Below are positions 37,820 to 49,342 of a DNA stretch of 64,000 nt, piece by piece. Made by a program: the position numbers and the translations under genes. Every line of letters starts with the position of its first letter. The stretch's first letter is position 1. Origin of the DNA: Pseudomonas paraglycinae (lineage in GTDB: Bacteria > Pseudomonadota > Gammaproteobacteria > Pseudomonadales > Pseudomonadaceae); NCBI RefSeq assembly GCF_021601625.1, contig NZ_BQHR01000010.1, positions 186,001-250,000 of the forward strand, given 5' to 3'. The notes below the pieces were generated by a model. It was not told the origin of the DNA and did not search any database. It saw nothing but the letters and a program-made list of their open reading frames with translations.

Positions 37820-40627
37820 TCAGTGCGCCTCGTCCCAGTTGTTGCCAACCCCCACTTCCACCAGCAATGGCACGTCCAGTTTTGCCGCTTCGCTCATGTG
37901 CACGCGAATTTCTTCGCGAACCTGATCGACCAGATCCTCGCGAACCTCCAGCACCAGTTCGTCGTGCACCTGCAGGATGACTTTGGCGTCCAGCCCGGAA
38001 GCGCTCAGCCAGTTATCCACTGCCACCATGGCTTTCTTGATGATGTCCGCCGCGGTGCCCTGCATCGGCGCATTGATTGCCGTACGTTCGGCGGCCGCGC
38101 GTTCCTGCGGCTTGTTGGAGTTGATGTCCGGCAGATACAGGCGACGACCGAAAATTGTTTCCACAAAGCCTTGATCCGCAGCCTGGGCGCGGGTGCGATC
38201 CATGTACTCGCGCACGCCCGGGTAACGCGCGAAGTAGGTGTCGATGTAGGCCTTGGCGGTCTTGGTGTCGACGCCGATGTCCTTGCCGAGCTTCTGCGCG
38301 CCCATGCCGTAGATCAGGCCGAAGTTGATCGCCTTGGCGCCACGACGCTGGTCGGACGTCACTTCGTTCAGCTCGACCTTGAACACTTCGGCCGCCGTGG
38401 CGGTGTGTACGTCCAGATTGTTGCGGAAGGCATTCATCAGGCCTTCGTCGCGGGACAGGTGGGCCATGATCCGCAGTTCGATCTGCGAATAGTCCGCCGC
38501 CAGCAGTTTGTAGCCTTTCGGCGCAACGAACGCCTGACGGATGCGTCGGCCTTCAGCAGTGCGCACCGGAATGTTCTGCAGGTTCGGATCGCTCGACGAC
38601 AGGCGACCGGTCGACGCAACGGCTTGATGGTATGAAGTGTGGATACGCCCTGTACGCGGGTTGATCTGCTCCGGCAGGCGATCGGTGTAGGTGCTTTTCA
38701 GCTTGCTCATGGAGCGGTGTTCCATCAGCACTTTTGGCAAGCGGTGATCGTCTTCGGCCAGTTTCGCCAGCACTTCTTCGGCGGTGGACGGCTGGCCCTT
38801 GGCGGTCTTCTTCAGCACCGGGAGGCCGAGTTTCTCGTAGAGGATCACGCCCAGTTGCTTCGGCGAGCCGAGGTTGAACTCTTCACCGGCGATCTCGAAC
38901 GCTTCGCGCTCCAGCGCGACCATCTTGTTGCCCAGCTCGATGCTCTGGATGCCAAGCAGTTCAGCGTCGACGAACGCGCCCTGGCGCTCGATGCGAGCGA
39001 GCACCGGCACCAGCGGGATCTCGATATCGGTCAGCACGCTTGCCAGGCTCGGTATGGCGCTGAGTTTTTCGAACAGCGTCTGGTGCAGGCGCAGGGTCAC
39101 GTCGGCATCTTCGGCGGCATACGGCCCGGCCTGTTCCAGAGCGATCTGGTCGAAGGTCAGCTGTTTGGCACCTTTGCCGGCGATGTCCTGGAAGCTCACG
39201 GTGGTGTGATCCAGGTACTTCTGCGCCAGGCTGTCCATGTCGTGACGGGTGGCGGTGGAGTTGAGCACGTAGGACTCAAGCATCGTGTCGAAGGCAATTC
39301 CGCGCACGGTGATGCCTTCGTTCTGATCGCCACCGATGGCGCAGTTGGCCAGGATGTTCATGTCGAACTTGGCGTGCTGGCCGACTTTGAGCTTGTTCGG
39401 GTCTTCGAGGATCGGCTTGAGTGCGCGCAGCACGGTGTCGCGATCCAACTGCTCCGGCACGCCGATGTAGGAGTGGGTCAGCGGGATGTAGGCCGCTTCG
39501 TTGGCCTGTACCGCGAAGGACAGACCGACCAGTTGTGCCTGCTGGGCGTCGATCCCGGTGGTTTCGGTGTCGAAGGCGAACAGCTTGGCGCTTTTCAGCT
39601 TTTCCAGCCAGACGTCGAATCGCGCCTGATCGAGGATGGTTTCGTACGCGGCTTCAGCCGGAGCGGCGGGCGCTTCCTCTTCGGCAGGCGCGCTGAACAG
39701 ATCACCGGCCGGCGCAGGCTCGGCGGCCGCGCTCAGTTCCTGGCGCTTGGCATCCCGCTCCAGATCGTTGATCCAGCTCTTGAACTCCAGCAGGGTGTAG
39801 AGCTCAAGCAGTTTGGCCGGATCTTCCGGGCCCATTTGCAGGTCGTCGAGGCCGATATCCAGCGGCACGTCGACCTTGATGGTCGCCAGTTGATAGGAGA
39901 GGAAGGCCATCTCCTTGTGCTCTTCGAGCTTGGCCGGCAGGGTCTTGGCGCCGCGAATCGGAAGGGTCGGCACGATGTCGAGCTGCGCATACAGCTCGGT
40001 CAGACCGCCGTTGACCCCCACCAGCAGGCCGGAAGCAGTCTTCGGGCCGATGCCGGGAACGCCGGGGATGTTGTCGGAAGAATCGCCCATAAGGGCCAGA
40101 TAATCGATGATCTGCTCGGGAGCAACGCCGAATTTCTCCTTCACGCCTTCCACGTCCATCGAGCTACCGGACATGGTGTTGACCAAGGTAATGTGGCCGT
40201 CGACCAGTTGCGCCATGTCCTTGTCGCCGGTGGAGATGATCACCGGGCGGTCGGCGGCCGCGCTGCTGCGGGCCAGGGTGCCGATCACGTCATCGGCCTC
40301 GACGCCTTCGACGCACAGCAGCGGGAAACCGAGGGCGATCACGCTCTGATGCAGCGGCTCGATCTGCACGCGCATGTCGTCGGGCATGCTTGGGCGGTTA
40401 GCTTTGTATTCGGCGTACATCTCATCGCGAAATGTCCCACCCTTGGCGTCGAACACCACGGCGAACGGGCTGTCCGGATACTGCTTGCGCAGGCTCTTGA
40501 GCATGTTCAGAACGCCTTTGACCGCGCCGGTCGGCAGGCCTTTGGAGGTGGTCAGCGGTGGCAGCGCGTGAAAGGCGCGGTACAGGTAAGACGAACCGTC
40601 CACCAGGACGAGGGGGGCTTGGCTCAT
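37820..40627 (-). CDS. polA: DNA polymerase I
   Basis: 935 aa with all three domains. The 5'-3' exonuclease spans ~1-290 ([35 protein letters not shown]). The 3'-5' proofreading domain spans ~330-520 and has its metal-binding DxE ([11 protein letters not shown]). The polymerase domain spans ~560-935 ([39 protein letters not shown]). It fills gaps in repair and replaces RNA primers. Start at ATG 40627; four upstream codons in frame are not needed. Divergent from the DUF2782 gene with 74 bp between. Confidence 0.97.
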   Translation of the reverse strand: MSQAPLVLVDGSSYLYRAFHALPPLTTSKGLPTGAVKGVLNMLKSLRKQYPDSPFAVVFDAKGGTFRDEMYAEYKANRPSMPDDMRVQIEPLHQSVIALGFPLLCVEGVEADDVIGTLARSSAAADRPVIISTGDKDMAQLVDGHITLVNTMSGSSMDVEGVKEKFGVAPEQIIDYLALMGDSSDNIPGVPGIGPKTASGLLVGVNGGLTELYAQLDIVPTLPIRGAKTLPAKLEEHKEMAFLSYQLATIKVDVPLDIGLDDLQMGPEDPAKLLELYTLLEFKSWINDLERDAKRQELSAAAEPAPAGDLFSAPAEEEAPAAPAEAAYETILDQARFDVWLEKLKSAKLFAFDTETTGIDAQQAQLVGLSFAVQANEAAYIPLTHSYIGVPEQLDRDTVLRALKPILEDPNKLKVGQHAKFDMNILANCAIGGDQNEGITVRGIAFDTMLESYVLNSTATRHDMDSLAQKYLDHTTVSFQDIAGKGAKQLTFDQIALEQAGPYAAEDADVTLRLHQTLFEKLSAIPSLASVLTDIEIPLVPVLARIERQGAFVDAELLGIQSIELGNKMVALEREAFEIAGEEFNLGSPKQLGVILYEKLGLPVLKKTAKGQPSTAEEVLAKLAEDDHRLPKVLMEHRSMSKLKSTYTDRLPEQINPRTGRIHTSYHQAVASTGRLSSSDPNLQNIPVRTAEGRRIRQAFVAPKGYKLLAADYSQIELRIMAHLSRDEGLMNAFRNNLDVHTATAAEVFKVELNEVTSDQRRGAKAINFGLIYGMGAQKLGKDIGVDTKTAKAYIDTYFARYPGVREYMDRTRAQAADQGFVETIFGRRLYLPDINSNKPQERAAAERTAINAPMQGTAADIIKKAMVAVDNWLSASGLDAKVILQVHDELVLEVREDLVDQVREEIRVHMSEAAKLDVPLLVEVGVGNNWDEAH

Positions 40628-40701
40628 GAGCAGAATCAACCTTTTCGGCGGGCCCGGCGCTAGAATAGCGGGACCGTTGACGACAAAGGGACAAGGTTAT
40701 C

Positions 40702-40998
40702 ATGCGTACGTTAAATCGCTTGCTGCTGGTCAGTCTGATTGCTGTCTCACCGCTGGCCGCGATCGCGGCGGATGATGCGCCATCGTCGGAGCCGGAAGTT
40801 ACCATTAGCACGCACACGGAAGGCGACAAGGTCATTCAGGAATACAGCCGGAGTGGATTCGTGTATGCGATCAAGGTCACACCGAAGGTCGGCAAACCCT
40901 ATTTCCTGGTGCGCGCCGATGGTACGGACGCGAATTACATCCGGTCCGACCAGCCGAATATGTTGATTCCAGCGTGGGAAATCTTTACCTGGAAGTAA
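40702..40998 (+). CDS. DUF2782 periplasmic protein
   Basis: 98 aa. Signal peptide (MRTLNRLLLVSLIAVSPLAAIA) followed by the DUF2782 domain: VTISTHTEGDKVIQEYSR, GFVYAIKVTPKVGKPYFLV and IPAWEIFTW. Function unknown. It sits 61 bp before thrB in the conserved order polA-DUF2782-thrB. A GGCGCCG...CGGCGCC stem-loop at 41017-41038 lies between the two but lacks an immediate U-tract, so read-through into thrB is likely. Confidence 0.9.
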   Translation: MRTLNRLLLVSLIAVSPLAAIAADDAPSSEPEVTISTHTEGDKVIQEYSRSGFVYAIKVTPKVGKPYFLVRADGTDANYIRSDQPNMLIPAWEIFTWK

Positions 40999-41059
40999 GT
41001 TTCCTGACTTTTAATCGGCGCCGTTTGATGGCGGCGCCAGAACTGAGCAGTTTTTAACC

Positions 41060-42013
41060 ATGTCTGTGTTTACCCCCCTGGCTCGGCCCGAGCTGGAAAC
41101 CTTTCTCGCCCCTTACGGGCTCGGCCGTCTGCTCGATTTCCAGGGGATCGCCGCCGGTAGCGAAAACACCAACTTCTTCATCAGCATGGAAAAGGGCGAG
41201 TTCGTCCTGACCTTGGTCGAGCGCGGCCCGGTGCAGGAAATGCCGTTCTTCATCGACCTGCTCGACGTGCTGCACGAGGCCGATCTGCCGGTGCCTTACG
41301 CACTGCGCACCACCGACGGCGTGGCCCTTCGCGAGCTGAAAGGCAAGCCAGCACTGCTGCAACCGCGCCTGGCCGGCAAGCACATCAAGCAGGCCAACGC
41401 CCAGCATTGTGCGCAGGTCGGTGAGTTGCAGGCGCACCTGCACCTGGCGACCCAGGGCGACAACATGATCAAGCGCAAGACCGATCGTGGCCTGGACTGG
41501 ATGCTGGAAGAGGGCACGCAGTTTCTTTCGCACCTGAGCGATGAACCTCGTGCGCTCCTGCAAACCGCGCTGGACGAAATCACCCGACAGAAAGAGAAAA
41601 TTCTCGCGCTGCCACGGGCGAACATTCACGCCGACCTGTTCCGCGACAACGCGATGTTCGAAGGCACGCATCTGACCGGGCTGATCGACTTCTACAACGC
41701 CTGCTCTGGTCCGATGCTTTATGACGTGGCGATTGCCCTGAACGACTGGTGTTCGGACGATGACGGCCTGATCGACGGCCCGCGTGCGCGTGCGTTCCTG
41801 GGTGCCTACGCGGCACTGCGACCGTTCACGGCGGCCGAGGCTGAGTTGTGGCCGACCATGCTGCGAGTGGCATGCGTGCGGTTCTGGCTGTCGCGCCTGA
41901 TCGCGGCGGAATCGTTCGCCGGGCAGGACGTGCTGATCCACGATCCGAAAGAGTTCGAGCAGCGTCTGGCACAGCGTCAGACGGTCAGTACGCCGCTACC
42001 TTTCGCCCTGTAA
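41060..42013 (+). CDS. thrB: Homoserine kinase (APH-fold type)
   Basis: 317 aa. It phosphorylates homoserine on the way to threonine. It is the aminoglycoside-phosphotransferase-fold ThrB of pseudomonads, not the GHMP kinase of E. coli. It shows GSENTNFFI (nucleotide loop), the catalytic HADLFRDNAMF and GLIDFYNACSGP. Preceded by GAGCAG and followed by a strong bidirectional terminator. No other threonine gene is adjacent. Confidence 0.95.
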   Translation: MSVFTPLARPELETFLAPYGLGRLLDFQGIAAGSENTNFFISMEKGEFVLTLVERGPVQEMPFFIDLLDVLHEADLPVPYALRTTDGVALRELKGKPALLQPRLAGKHIKQANAQHCAQVGELQAHLHLATQGDNMIKRKTDRGLDWMLEEGTQFLSHLSDEPRALLQTALDEITRQKEKILALPRANIHADLFRDNAMFEGTHLTGLIDFYNACSGPMLYDVAIALNDWCSDDDGLIDGPRARAFLGAYAALRPFTAAEAELWPTMLRVACVRFWLSRLIAAESFAGQDVLIHDPKEFEQRLAQRQTVSTPLPFAL

Positions 42014-42016
42014 AAG

Positions 42017-42050
42017 AAAAAACCGCAGCCTGTGCAGGCTGCGGTTTTTT
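42017..42050. terminator. Bidirectional intrinsic terminator between thrB and znuA
   Basis: AAAAAACCGCAGCCTG-TG-CAGGCTGCGGTTTTTT: perfect stem with A-tract on one side and T-tract on the other. It starts 3 bp after the thrB stop and ends 3 bp before the znuA stop, so it serves both convergent genes. Confidence 0.95.
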
Positions 42051-42053
42051 GTA

Positions 42054-42974
42054 TCAGAGCGATTCGAGACAACCCGCCAGATCATTCCCCAGCTTCTCCA
42101 GCACTTGCTCATAACCCTGAGCCGTCGCTGGCGTGTATCCGCCCAACGCATCCAGTTCCGCCAGTTTCACCGGCAGGCTAGCCACCAGGGTTTCGGCCAG
42201 ACGTGGACGCAGCGGCGGCTCACTGAACACGCAGGTCTTGCCGACTTCCTGCAAACGCGTGCGCATTGCCGCCACATGCTGGGCGCCCGGCTGCACTTCC
42301 GCCGCGACGCTGAACACACCGGTGTGTTTCAGGCCGTAGGCGTCTTCGAAGTAGTCGAAGGCTTCGTGGAAGACGAAGTAGGGTTTGCCTTCAATACCGG
42401 CCAGACGTTTCTTCAAGCGCTGATCGAGCGCATCAAGACGTTCATCGAACGCCTTGGCGTTGCTCTGATAGCGCTCGGCATTGGCCGGGTCTGCAGCGCT
42501 CAGGTCAGCGGCCATTTTGTCGGCAATAACTCGCGCGTTCACCGGCGATAGCCACAGATGCGCATCGAGGCTGCCCGGACGATGATCGTGGTCGTGTTCG
42601 TCGGCTTCTTCGGCATGGGAATGACTGTCTGCGGCGAAGCGGCGCAGTTTCATGCCCGGCAGGTCCTGTACCGCGACGCTCGGCAACGTACGACCGTTCA
42701 GCACGCGAGGCAGGAAACCTTCCATGTCCGGGCCGATCCAGTACAGCAGGTCCACCGATTGCACCTTGCGCACATCGGATGGGCGCAAGGCGTAGTTATG
42801 CGGCGAAGCGCCCGGTGGCAGCAGCACTTCCGGAATCGCCACGCCGTCCTGCACCGCGGCGGCAATCAGTTGCAGGGGCTTGATGCTGGTGAGGACTCTG
42901 ACCTCGGCCTGAGCCGGACCGATCAGCAGAAAACCGGTGATGAATACGACAAAAACAGAAAAAAGTCGGGACAC
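42054..42974 (-). CDS. znuA: Zinc ABC transporter substrate-binding protein
   Basis: 306 aa. Signal peptide (FSVFVVFITGFLLIGPAQA) and cluster-9 solute-binding domain. Zinc-ligand histidines lie in LLPPGASPHNYAL, DAHLWLSPVNA and FVFHEAFDYFEDAYGLK. A flexible His/Asp-rich loop (HSHAEEADEHDHDH) is typical of ZnuA. GTG 42974 is preferred over GTG 42983 because GAGTGG is well placed for it; a stop directly precedes 42983, so nothing longer is possible. Divergent from zur, which represses it when zinc is plentiful. Confidence 0.94.
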   Translation of the reverse strand: MSRLFSVFVVFITGFLLIGPAQAEVRVLTSIKPLQLIAAAVQDGVAIPEVLLPPGASPHNYALRPSDVRKVQSVDLLYWIGPDMEGFLPRVLNGRTLPSVAVQDLPGMKLRRFAADSHSHAEEADEHDHDHRPGSLDAHLWLSPVNARVIADKMAADLSAADPANAERYQSNAKAFDERLDALDQRLKKRLAGIEGKPYFVFHEAFDYFEDAYGLKHTGVFSVAAEVQPGAQHVAAMRTRLQEVGKTCVFSEPPLRPRLAETLVASLPVKLAELDALGGYTPATAQGYEQVLEKLGNDLAGCLESL

Positions 42975-43001
42975 GATGACCACTCAATGAGGCGAGAACG
43001 G

Positions 43002-43014
43002 GTAACATAATAAC
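43002..43014. promoter_or_regulatory. Putative Zur-binding site between znuA and zur
   Basis: GTAACATAATAAC is an AT-rich imperfect palindrome within the 66-bp znuA-zur gap. It resembles the GTTATa-TATAAC core of gamma-proteobacterial Zur boxes. Position between the two divergent genes supports it; the match itself is partial. Confidence 0.45.
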
Positions 43015-43040
43015 GTCTCTAACCAAACTCGTCGCCGCTC

Positions 43041-43522
43041 ATGCCTATTACACCGATTGCCAGCCGTCCCCACGACCACTCGCACTGCGTTCACAGCGCG
43101 CTGTCCGAGGCCGATGCCCTGTGTGCACAGAAAGGCCTGCGCCTGACCGCGCTGCGCCGGCGGGTGCTGGAACTGGTCTGGCAGAGCCACAAGCCGCTGG
43201 GTGCCTACGACATTCTGGCGGTGCTCAGCGAGCAGGACGGCCGCCGCGCCGCGCCGCCGACCGTGTACCGGGCGCTGGATTTCCTGCTGGAAAACGGTCT
43301 GGTGCACCGCATCTCCTCGCTCAACGCCTTCGTCGGCTGCGTTCACCCGAAACATTCGCACCAGGGCCAGTTCCTGATCTGCCGTGAATGCCACGCCGCC
43401 ATCGAACTTGAGCAAAAAACCATCAGCGACGCCATCGTCCACAGCGCCAAGGACGTCGGCTTCATCGTCGAGGCCCAGACCGTCGAAGTGGTCGGCCTCT
43501 GCTCCGGTTGCCGGGGGGCTTG

Positions 43523-43523
<1 letters not shown>
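43041..43523 (+). CDS. zur: Zinc uptake regulator (Fur family)
   Basis: 160 aa. N-terminal winged helix ([36 protein letters not shown]) and C-terminal metal-binding domain ([10 protein letters not shown], ending GLCSGCRGA). A His-rich N-terminus ([10 protein letters not shown]) is also seen. With zinc bound it represses znuABC. First gene of zur-znuC-znuB; its TGA shares one base with the znuC ATG. Matches np20/PA5499 by position. Confidence 0.95.
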
Positions 43524-44300
<777 letters not shown>

Positions 44301-44308
<8 letters not shown>

Positions 44309-45089
44309 TTTTCTGTTCTACGCCCTGCTTGCAGGTCTGGCGCTGGCGGTGGTCGCGGGGCCGCTGGGCTCGTTCGTGGTCTGGCGGCGCATGGCCTATT
44401 TCGGCGACACGCTGTCCCACGCCGCACTGCTCGGCGTGGCGCTGGGCTTTCTGCTGGATGTCAGCCCGACCGTGGCGGTGACCGTTGGATGCCTGTTGCT
44501 GGCGGTGCTGCTGGTGACCTTGCAACAGCGCCAGCCGCTGGCGTCCGACACACTGTTGGGCATTCTTGCGCCGAGCACACTCTCTCTCGGGCTGGTGGTA
44601 CTAAGCTTCATGCATGAAGTGCGGATCGACCTGATGGCCTACCTGTTTGGCGACCTGCTGGCGATCAGCCCGACCGATCTGGCGTGGATCCTCGGCGGCA
44701 GCGCGGCGGTGCTGGTGTTGCTGGTGACGCTGTGGCGCCCGCTGCTGGCGATCACCGTGCACGAAGAGCTGGCCCGGGTCGAAGGCCTGCCGGTGGCCGG
44801 TCTGCGCATGGCGCTGATGCTGTTGATCGCAGTGGTGATCGCCGTGGCGATGAAAATCGTCGGTGTGTTGCTGATTACTTCGTTGTTGATCATCCCGGCG
44901 GCTGCGGCACAACGTCACGCCCGTTCGCCGGAGCAGATGGCACTGGGCGCGAGCGTGCTGGGCATGCTCGCCGTGTGTGGCGGGCTGGCGCTGTCCTGGT
45001 TCAAGGACACCCCGGCTGGCCCGTCAATCGTTGTGACGGCGGCCGCACTGTTTCTGCTGAGTTTTGTTCTGCCCCGTCGAGGGGTGTAG
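44301..45089 (+). CDS. znuB: Zinc ABC transporter permease
   Basis: 262 aa ABC-3 family permease with about eight helices: [48 protein letters not shown] and [14 protein letters not shown]. Inner-membrane channel for ZnuA-bound zinc. Start at ATG 44301, within the end of znuC, so translation is coupled. Followed after 37 bp by a lipoprotein gene. Confidence 0.95.
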
Positions 45090-45126
45090 ACTTGCTCGTT
45101 TTTTGCGCAAATAGAGAGTCGCAGGA

Positions 45127-45840
45127 ATGAAGCCGTTCGCCTCCCGTTATCTGCTCCTTGTGGCCTTTTCAGTGCTGCTGGGCGCCTGCCAAAGCACGCC
45201 GCCGGTGGCCGAAGTCCCCGATGCGCGGGCCAAGGCCATCGCACAGCTGGAGCAAAGCCTGGCCAGCAGCGAACTGGCCACTGCCGAAGACCAACTGGCA
45301 GCCTTGCAAGCCGAAACACCCAACGATCAATCCCTTGAGCAATACCAGCGCCAGTTGGCCGAAGCCTATCTGCGTCGCAGCCAGATCGTCCTGCAGAAGG
45401 GCGATGTGAATGCGGCCGCGACCGCGCTGGCCCGTGCCCGCGTGCTGATGCCCAAGGCCCCGGCACTGACCGGTGGCGTCAACGGTGCCATCACCGAAGC
45501 GCGCAAGGCCGAGCTGGAGAAAGCCGAAGCAGCGCTGCAAGCCGCCGAAGCCAAGCCGAAAGCCAAGGTGATCGATCCCACCGCCGAGAGCACCACGGTT
45601 GCGCTGAATATCACCGATAGCCGCAAACTTCGCCGCCAACTGGATGCGATCGCCGCCGATGTGGTGAATTACGACTGTGCGGTGAGCATTCAGGCCCCGC
45701 GCACCAATGATTACCCTTGGCTGGCGACGTTGATCACCAAGCGCGTGAAGAAGCTCGATCCGGAGTTCGATCTGCAGATCAAAAAGCAGATCCTGCGCAG
45801 CGTTCCTGCTCAAGTAGTCTTGAGTCCTCGCAAGCCATAA
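45127..45840 (+). CDS. Predicted lipoprotein of unknown function (PA5502-like)
   Basis: 237 aa. Lipobox LLGACQS near residue 21, then two TPR-like helical repeats (QLEQSLASSELATAEDQLAA; AYLRRSQIVLQKGDVNAAA). A charged Ala/Lys/Glu stretch and a C-terminal domain (LNITDSRKLRRQLDAIAADV) follow. Probably outer-membrane anchored. It lies between znuB and metNIQ in the same place as PA5502. Role unknown; a structural envelope role is only a guess. Confidence 0.8.
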   Translation: MKPFASRYLLLVAFSVLLGACQSTPPVAEVPDARAKAIAQLEQSLASSELATAEDQLAALQAETPNDQSLEQYQRQLAEAYLRRSQIVLQKGDVNAAATALARARVLMPKAPALTGGVNGAITEARKAELEKAEAALQAAEAKPKAKVIDPTAESTTVALNITDSRKLRRQLDAIAADVVNYDCAVSIQAPRTNDYPWLATLITKRVKKLDPEFDLQIKKQILRSVPAQVVLSPRKP

Positions 45841-45843
45841 GAA

Positions 45844-45909
45844 ATCGCGAGCAGGCTCGCTCCCACAGGTACAACATGATTCCTGTGGGAGCGAGCTTGC
45901 TCGCGATGA
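45844..45909. repeat. REP doublet (REPIN)
   Basis: ATCGCGAGCAGGCTCGCTCC and its inverted partner GGGAGCGAGCTTGCTCGCGA flank about 12 bp. It sits between the convergent lipoprotein and katE genes and probably shields both 3' ends. Confidence 0.92.
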
Positions 45910-45932
45910 CTATTTCAGGCATTACAAAACTA

Positions 45933-48074
45933 TCAGGCCGGAATCGCCTTGGCCTTGGCTTCCCTATCCCAAACCCGATGCTGCCCGATTGCGGCAAAAA
46001 ACGGCTTGGTTAGCGCCGACACATCTTTGCCCTCCAGTAATCCCGCATCCGCCTCCAGCTTCAGCACGTCCAGCAACTGCTTGGCCTCGCCATGCAGCGC
46101 AATCGCCTTCAGGTGTTTGTACGCCTCCAGCAGGTAATGCAACGCCACGCCGTCACCGCTCAACGCCTTGACCGACGCCGCGCCACCCGGCACAAACACC
46201 GCATCGAACGCCACCGAAGGCAAACCTTCCATCGACGCATCCACCGCCAGGCTTTTGCCATCGGCGGTTTTCACCGGCGCCGAGGTCGGGCCGAGCAGTT
46301 TGGCGTGCGCACCTTCTGCCGCCAGCGCCTTCTTCATCGCATCAATCGCTGCGCCATCGACGCCGTTGGCCGCAAGGATCGCGACTTTCCGCGTCTTGAT
46401 GTTTTCCGGCAACAAGTTGGCCTGACTCAGCGATGGCGAGTGATCCAGTGATGTTTTCGGTACGTCGACGGTGCCTTTGCCTGGCGCTGGCAGACCCAGG
46501 TTGGCCGCCACGCGTTTGGCCAGCTCCAGATCGATGTTGGCGAGAATCTCGTTCACTTGCCGCGCCCGGATGAACTCACGCTCAACCTTGCCGAGTTCGA
46601 AACTGTAGGCGGCGATGATGTGCTCTTTCTCGTGCGGGCTCATGCTGTTGAAGAACAGCCGCGCCTGGGAGAAGTGGTCGCTGAACGACTCGCTGCGCTG
46701 ACGGATCTTGTTGGCGTCGATACGCTCCGGATAACTCTCGAAACCGCCGTCCTGCGCGGCCGGTGGCGTCTCTTTCGGCCAGCCGCCATCGATGGAGTTC
46801 GGTTCGTAGGACGCGCGACCCTTGTCGATCACCGTGCGGTGTTGGGCATCGCGCTGGCCGTTGTGGAACGGCGCGACCGGACGATTGATCGGCAGCTCAT
46901 GAAAGTTCGGCCCACCGAGTCGGCTGATCTGCGTGTCGGTGTAGGAAAACAGCCGACCTTGCAGCAGCGGGTCATTGGAGAAGTCGATCCCCGGCACGAT
47001 ATGGCCGGGGCAGAACGCGACCTGCTCGGTCTCGGCGAAGAAATTGTCCGGGTTGCGATTGAGGGTCATCTTGCCCAGCGGCGTAATCGGAACGATTTCC
47101 TCGGGAATCAGTTTGGTCGGGTCGAGGATGTCGAAGTCGAAGTCGTGCTCGTTTTCCTCCTCGATGATCTGTACACCGAGTTCCCACTCCGGGTAATCGC
47201 CCATCTCGATGGCTTCCCACAGATCGCGCCGATGGTAGTCGGTGTCTTTACCCGCGAGTTTTTGCGCCTCGTCCCATACCAGCGAACAAGTGCCGGCAGT
47301 AGGGCGCCAGTGGAATTTGACGAAGCGCGATTTGCCCTCGGCATTGATCAGCCGGAAGGTGTGCACGCCGAAGCCCTGCATGCTGCGCAGGCTTTTCGGG
47401 ATGGCCCGGTCGGACATGGCCCAGATCACCATGTGCGCCGATTCCGGCACCAAGGACACGAAGTCCCAGAAGGTGTCGTGGGCCGAGCCGCCGGTAGGGA
47501 TCTCGTTATGCGGTTCGGGTTTCACCGCGTGGACGAAGTCAGGAAACTTGATCGCGTCCTGAATGAAGAACACCGGCATGTTGTTGCCGACCAGATCGAA
47601 GTTGCCTTCGTCGGTGAAGAACTTCACGGCAAAACCACGCACGTCACGCACGGTGTCGCCGGAACCACGCGGCCCCTGCACCGTGGAAAAACGCACGAAC
47701 ACTGGGGTTTTCTTCCCCGGATCCTGCAGGAAGCCAGCCTTGGTCAGCGTCGAATGGTTCTCGTAGCTCTGAAAGAAACCATGGGCGCCGGTGCCGCGGG
47801 CGTGGACGATGCGCTCGGGAATCCGTTCATGGTCAAAGTGCGTGATCTTTTCACGCATGATGAAGTCTTCCAAAAGCGACGGCCCGCGAGCTCCGGCCTT
47901 GAGGGTGTTCTGATTATCAGCAATTTTCACGCCCTGGTTGGTGCGCAGGGCCTGACCGGTAGCGTCGGAGCGAAACTTCTCCAGGCTGTCGAGTTTGGCA
48001 TTGGTGTTGGCGCGATCCGGGGTATCGGTGCCGGCCAGTTGGCTTTTGTCATTGGCAGGTTTCTTGGTACTCAT
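45933..48074 (-). CDS. katE: Large-subunit monofunctional catalase HPII
   Basis: 713 aa. It decomposes H2O2. Active-site His in [11 protein letters not shown], Asn in [10 protein letters not shown] and proximal heme Tyr in [20 protein letters not shown]. The C-terminal ~150 residues form the flavodoxin/DJ-1-like domain specific to large catalases ([22 protein letters not shown]). The N-terminal extension is polar. It is cytoplasmic; HPII enzymes are usually RpoS-dependent stationary-phase catalases, though no promoter could be assigned in the 260-bp gap to metN. Confidence 0.96.
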   Translation of the reverse strand: MSTKKPANDKSQLAGTDTPDRANTNAKLDSLEKFRSDATGQALRTNQGVKIADNQNTLKAGARGPSLLEDFIMREKITHFDHERIPERIVHARGTGAHGFFQSYENHSTLTKAGFLQDPGKKTPVFVRFSTVQGPRGSGDTVRDVRGFAVKFFTDEGNFDLVGNNMPVFFIQDAIKFPDFVHAVKPEPHNEIPTGGSAHDTFWDFVSLVPESAHMVIWAMSDRAIPKSLRSMQGFGVHTFRLINAEGKSRFVKFHWRPTAGTCSLVWDEAQKLAGKDTDYHRRDLWEAIEMGDYPEWELGVQIIEEENEHDFDFDILDPTKLIPEEIVPITPLGKMTLNRNPDNFFAETEQVAFCPGHIVPGIDFSNDPLLQGRLFSYTDTQISRLGGPNFHELPINRPVAPFHNGQRDAQHRTVIDKGRASYEPNSIDGGWPKETPPAAQDGGFESYPERIDANKIRQRSESFSDHFSQARLFFNSMSPHEKEHIIAAYSFELGKVEREFIRARQVNEILANIDLELAKRVAANLGLPAPGKGTVDVPKTSLDHSPSLSQANLLPENIKTRKVAILAANGVDGAAIDAMKKALAAEGAHAKLLGPTSAPVKTADGKSLAVDASMEGLPSVAFDAVFVPGGAASVKALSGDGVALHYLLEAYKHLKAIALHGEAKQLLDVLKLEADAGLLEGKDVSALTKPFFAAIGQHRVWDREAKAKAIPA

Positions 48075-48334
48075 CAGTCATGAACTCCTGTTTGTCCCGG
48101 GATTGCTCCGGAACGCTTGAGTGTTTCCCAGGCACGGCACCCAGGGTTTTCAAGTCGCTTAAGTAGTGACTGACGAGGGTTTCGGGCGTTCCTTTTTTAT
48201 GACCTTTGATCCTGTTATTGCCAAATCGAAGGTTATTCGCGAAATAAATGCTAAGAACCTCTATACGGACAGGCTAAAATGCGCGCCCGGCTAACCGCTG
48301 ATCCTTTTCCAACGCGCCCCACAAGGTTCGCTAC

Positions 48335-49342
48335 GTGATCGAGTTTCAAAACGTCCATAAGACTTACCGCGTCGCCGGTAAGGACATCACCGCGCTGCAC
48401 CCGACCAGCTTCTCCATCGAGAACGGTCAGGTGTTCGGCCTGATTGGCCATTCCGGCGCGGGAAAAAGTACCCTGCTGCGTCTGATCAATCGCCTGGAGC
48501 AATCCAGTGGCGGCAAGATCATCGTCGACGGTGAAGAAGTCACCGCGCTGGACGCCAACGGCCTGCGCCGTTTTCGTCAGCAGGTCGGGATGATCTTCCA
48601 GCACTTCAACCTGCTGGCATCCAAGACCGTGGCCGACAACGTCGCGCTGCCGCTGACCCTGGCGGGTGAACTGTCCCGCGCCGAGATCGACCAGCGTGTG
48701 GCCGAGTTGCTGGCGCGGGTCGGTCTGTCCGATCACGCCAAAAAGTACCCGGCGCAGTTGTCCGGCGGTCAGAAGCAGCGCGTCGGCATCGCCCGCGCCC
48801 TGGCGACCAAGCCGAAGATCCTGCTGTGCGACGAAGCCACCAGCGCCCTCGACCCGCAGACCACGGCGTCGGTCCTGCAGCTGCTGGCCGAGATCAACCG
48901 CGAGCTGAAGCTGACCATCGTCCTGATCACCCACGAGATGGATGTGATCCGCCGCGTGTGCGATCAGGTCGGCGTGATGGACGCCGGTGTGATCGTCGAG
49001 CAAGGTTCGGTGGCCGATGTGTTCCTGCATCCGAAGCACCCGACCACCAAGCGCTTTGTTCAGGAAAGCGAGCAAATCGACGAAAGCGAGCAGCGCGATG
49101 ACTTCGCTCACGTGCCGGGCCGCATCGTGCGTCTGACCTTCCAGGGCGAAGCGACCTACGCGCCGTTGCTCGGAACCGTCGCCCGGGAAACCGGTGTGGA
49201 CTACAGCATCCTGGCCGGTCGTATCGACCGCATCAAAGACATTCCTTACGGGCAATTGACCCTCGCCGTCACCGGTGGCGACATGGAAGCAGCCTTCGCG
49301 CGCTTCACCGCCGCTGACGTTCACATGGAGGTGTTGCGCTAA
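48335..49342 (+). CDS. metN: Methionine ABC transporter ATP-binding protein
   Basis: 335 aa. Walker [13 protein letters not shown], signature [15 protein letters not shown], Walker [14 protein letters not shown], switch His ITHEMDV. Residues ~255-335 are the NIL regulatory domain that binds methionine and inhibits transport when the cell is replete. GTG start at 48335, where similarity starts. The metI ATG overlaps its stop by one base. Confidence 0.95.
   Translation: MIEFQNVHKTYRVAGKDITALHPTSFSIENGQVFGLIGHSGAGKSTLLRLINRLEQSSGGKIIVDGEEVTALDANGLRRFRQQVGMIFQHFNLLASKTVADNVALPLTLAGELSRAEIDQRVAELLARVGLSDHAKKYPAQLSGGQKQRVGIARALATKPKILLCDEATSALDPQTTASVLQLLAEINRELKLTIVLITHEMDVIRRVCDQVGVMDAGVIVEQGSVADVFLHPKHPTTKRFVQESEQIDESEQRDDFAHVPGRIVRLTFQGEATYAPLLGTVARETGVDYSILAGRIDRIKDIPYGQLTLAVTGGDMEAAFARFTAADVHMEVLR

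Noticed and set aside
41017-41038. Hairpin between the DUF2782 gene and thrB as a terminator
   Set aside because: The GGCGCCG/CGGCGCC stem has no adjacent U-tract, and the genes are close on one strand.
48075-48334. SAM or other methionine riboswitch before metN
   Set aside because: No conserved riboswitch core or terminator/antiterminator pair could be recognised in the 260-bp gap.
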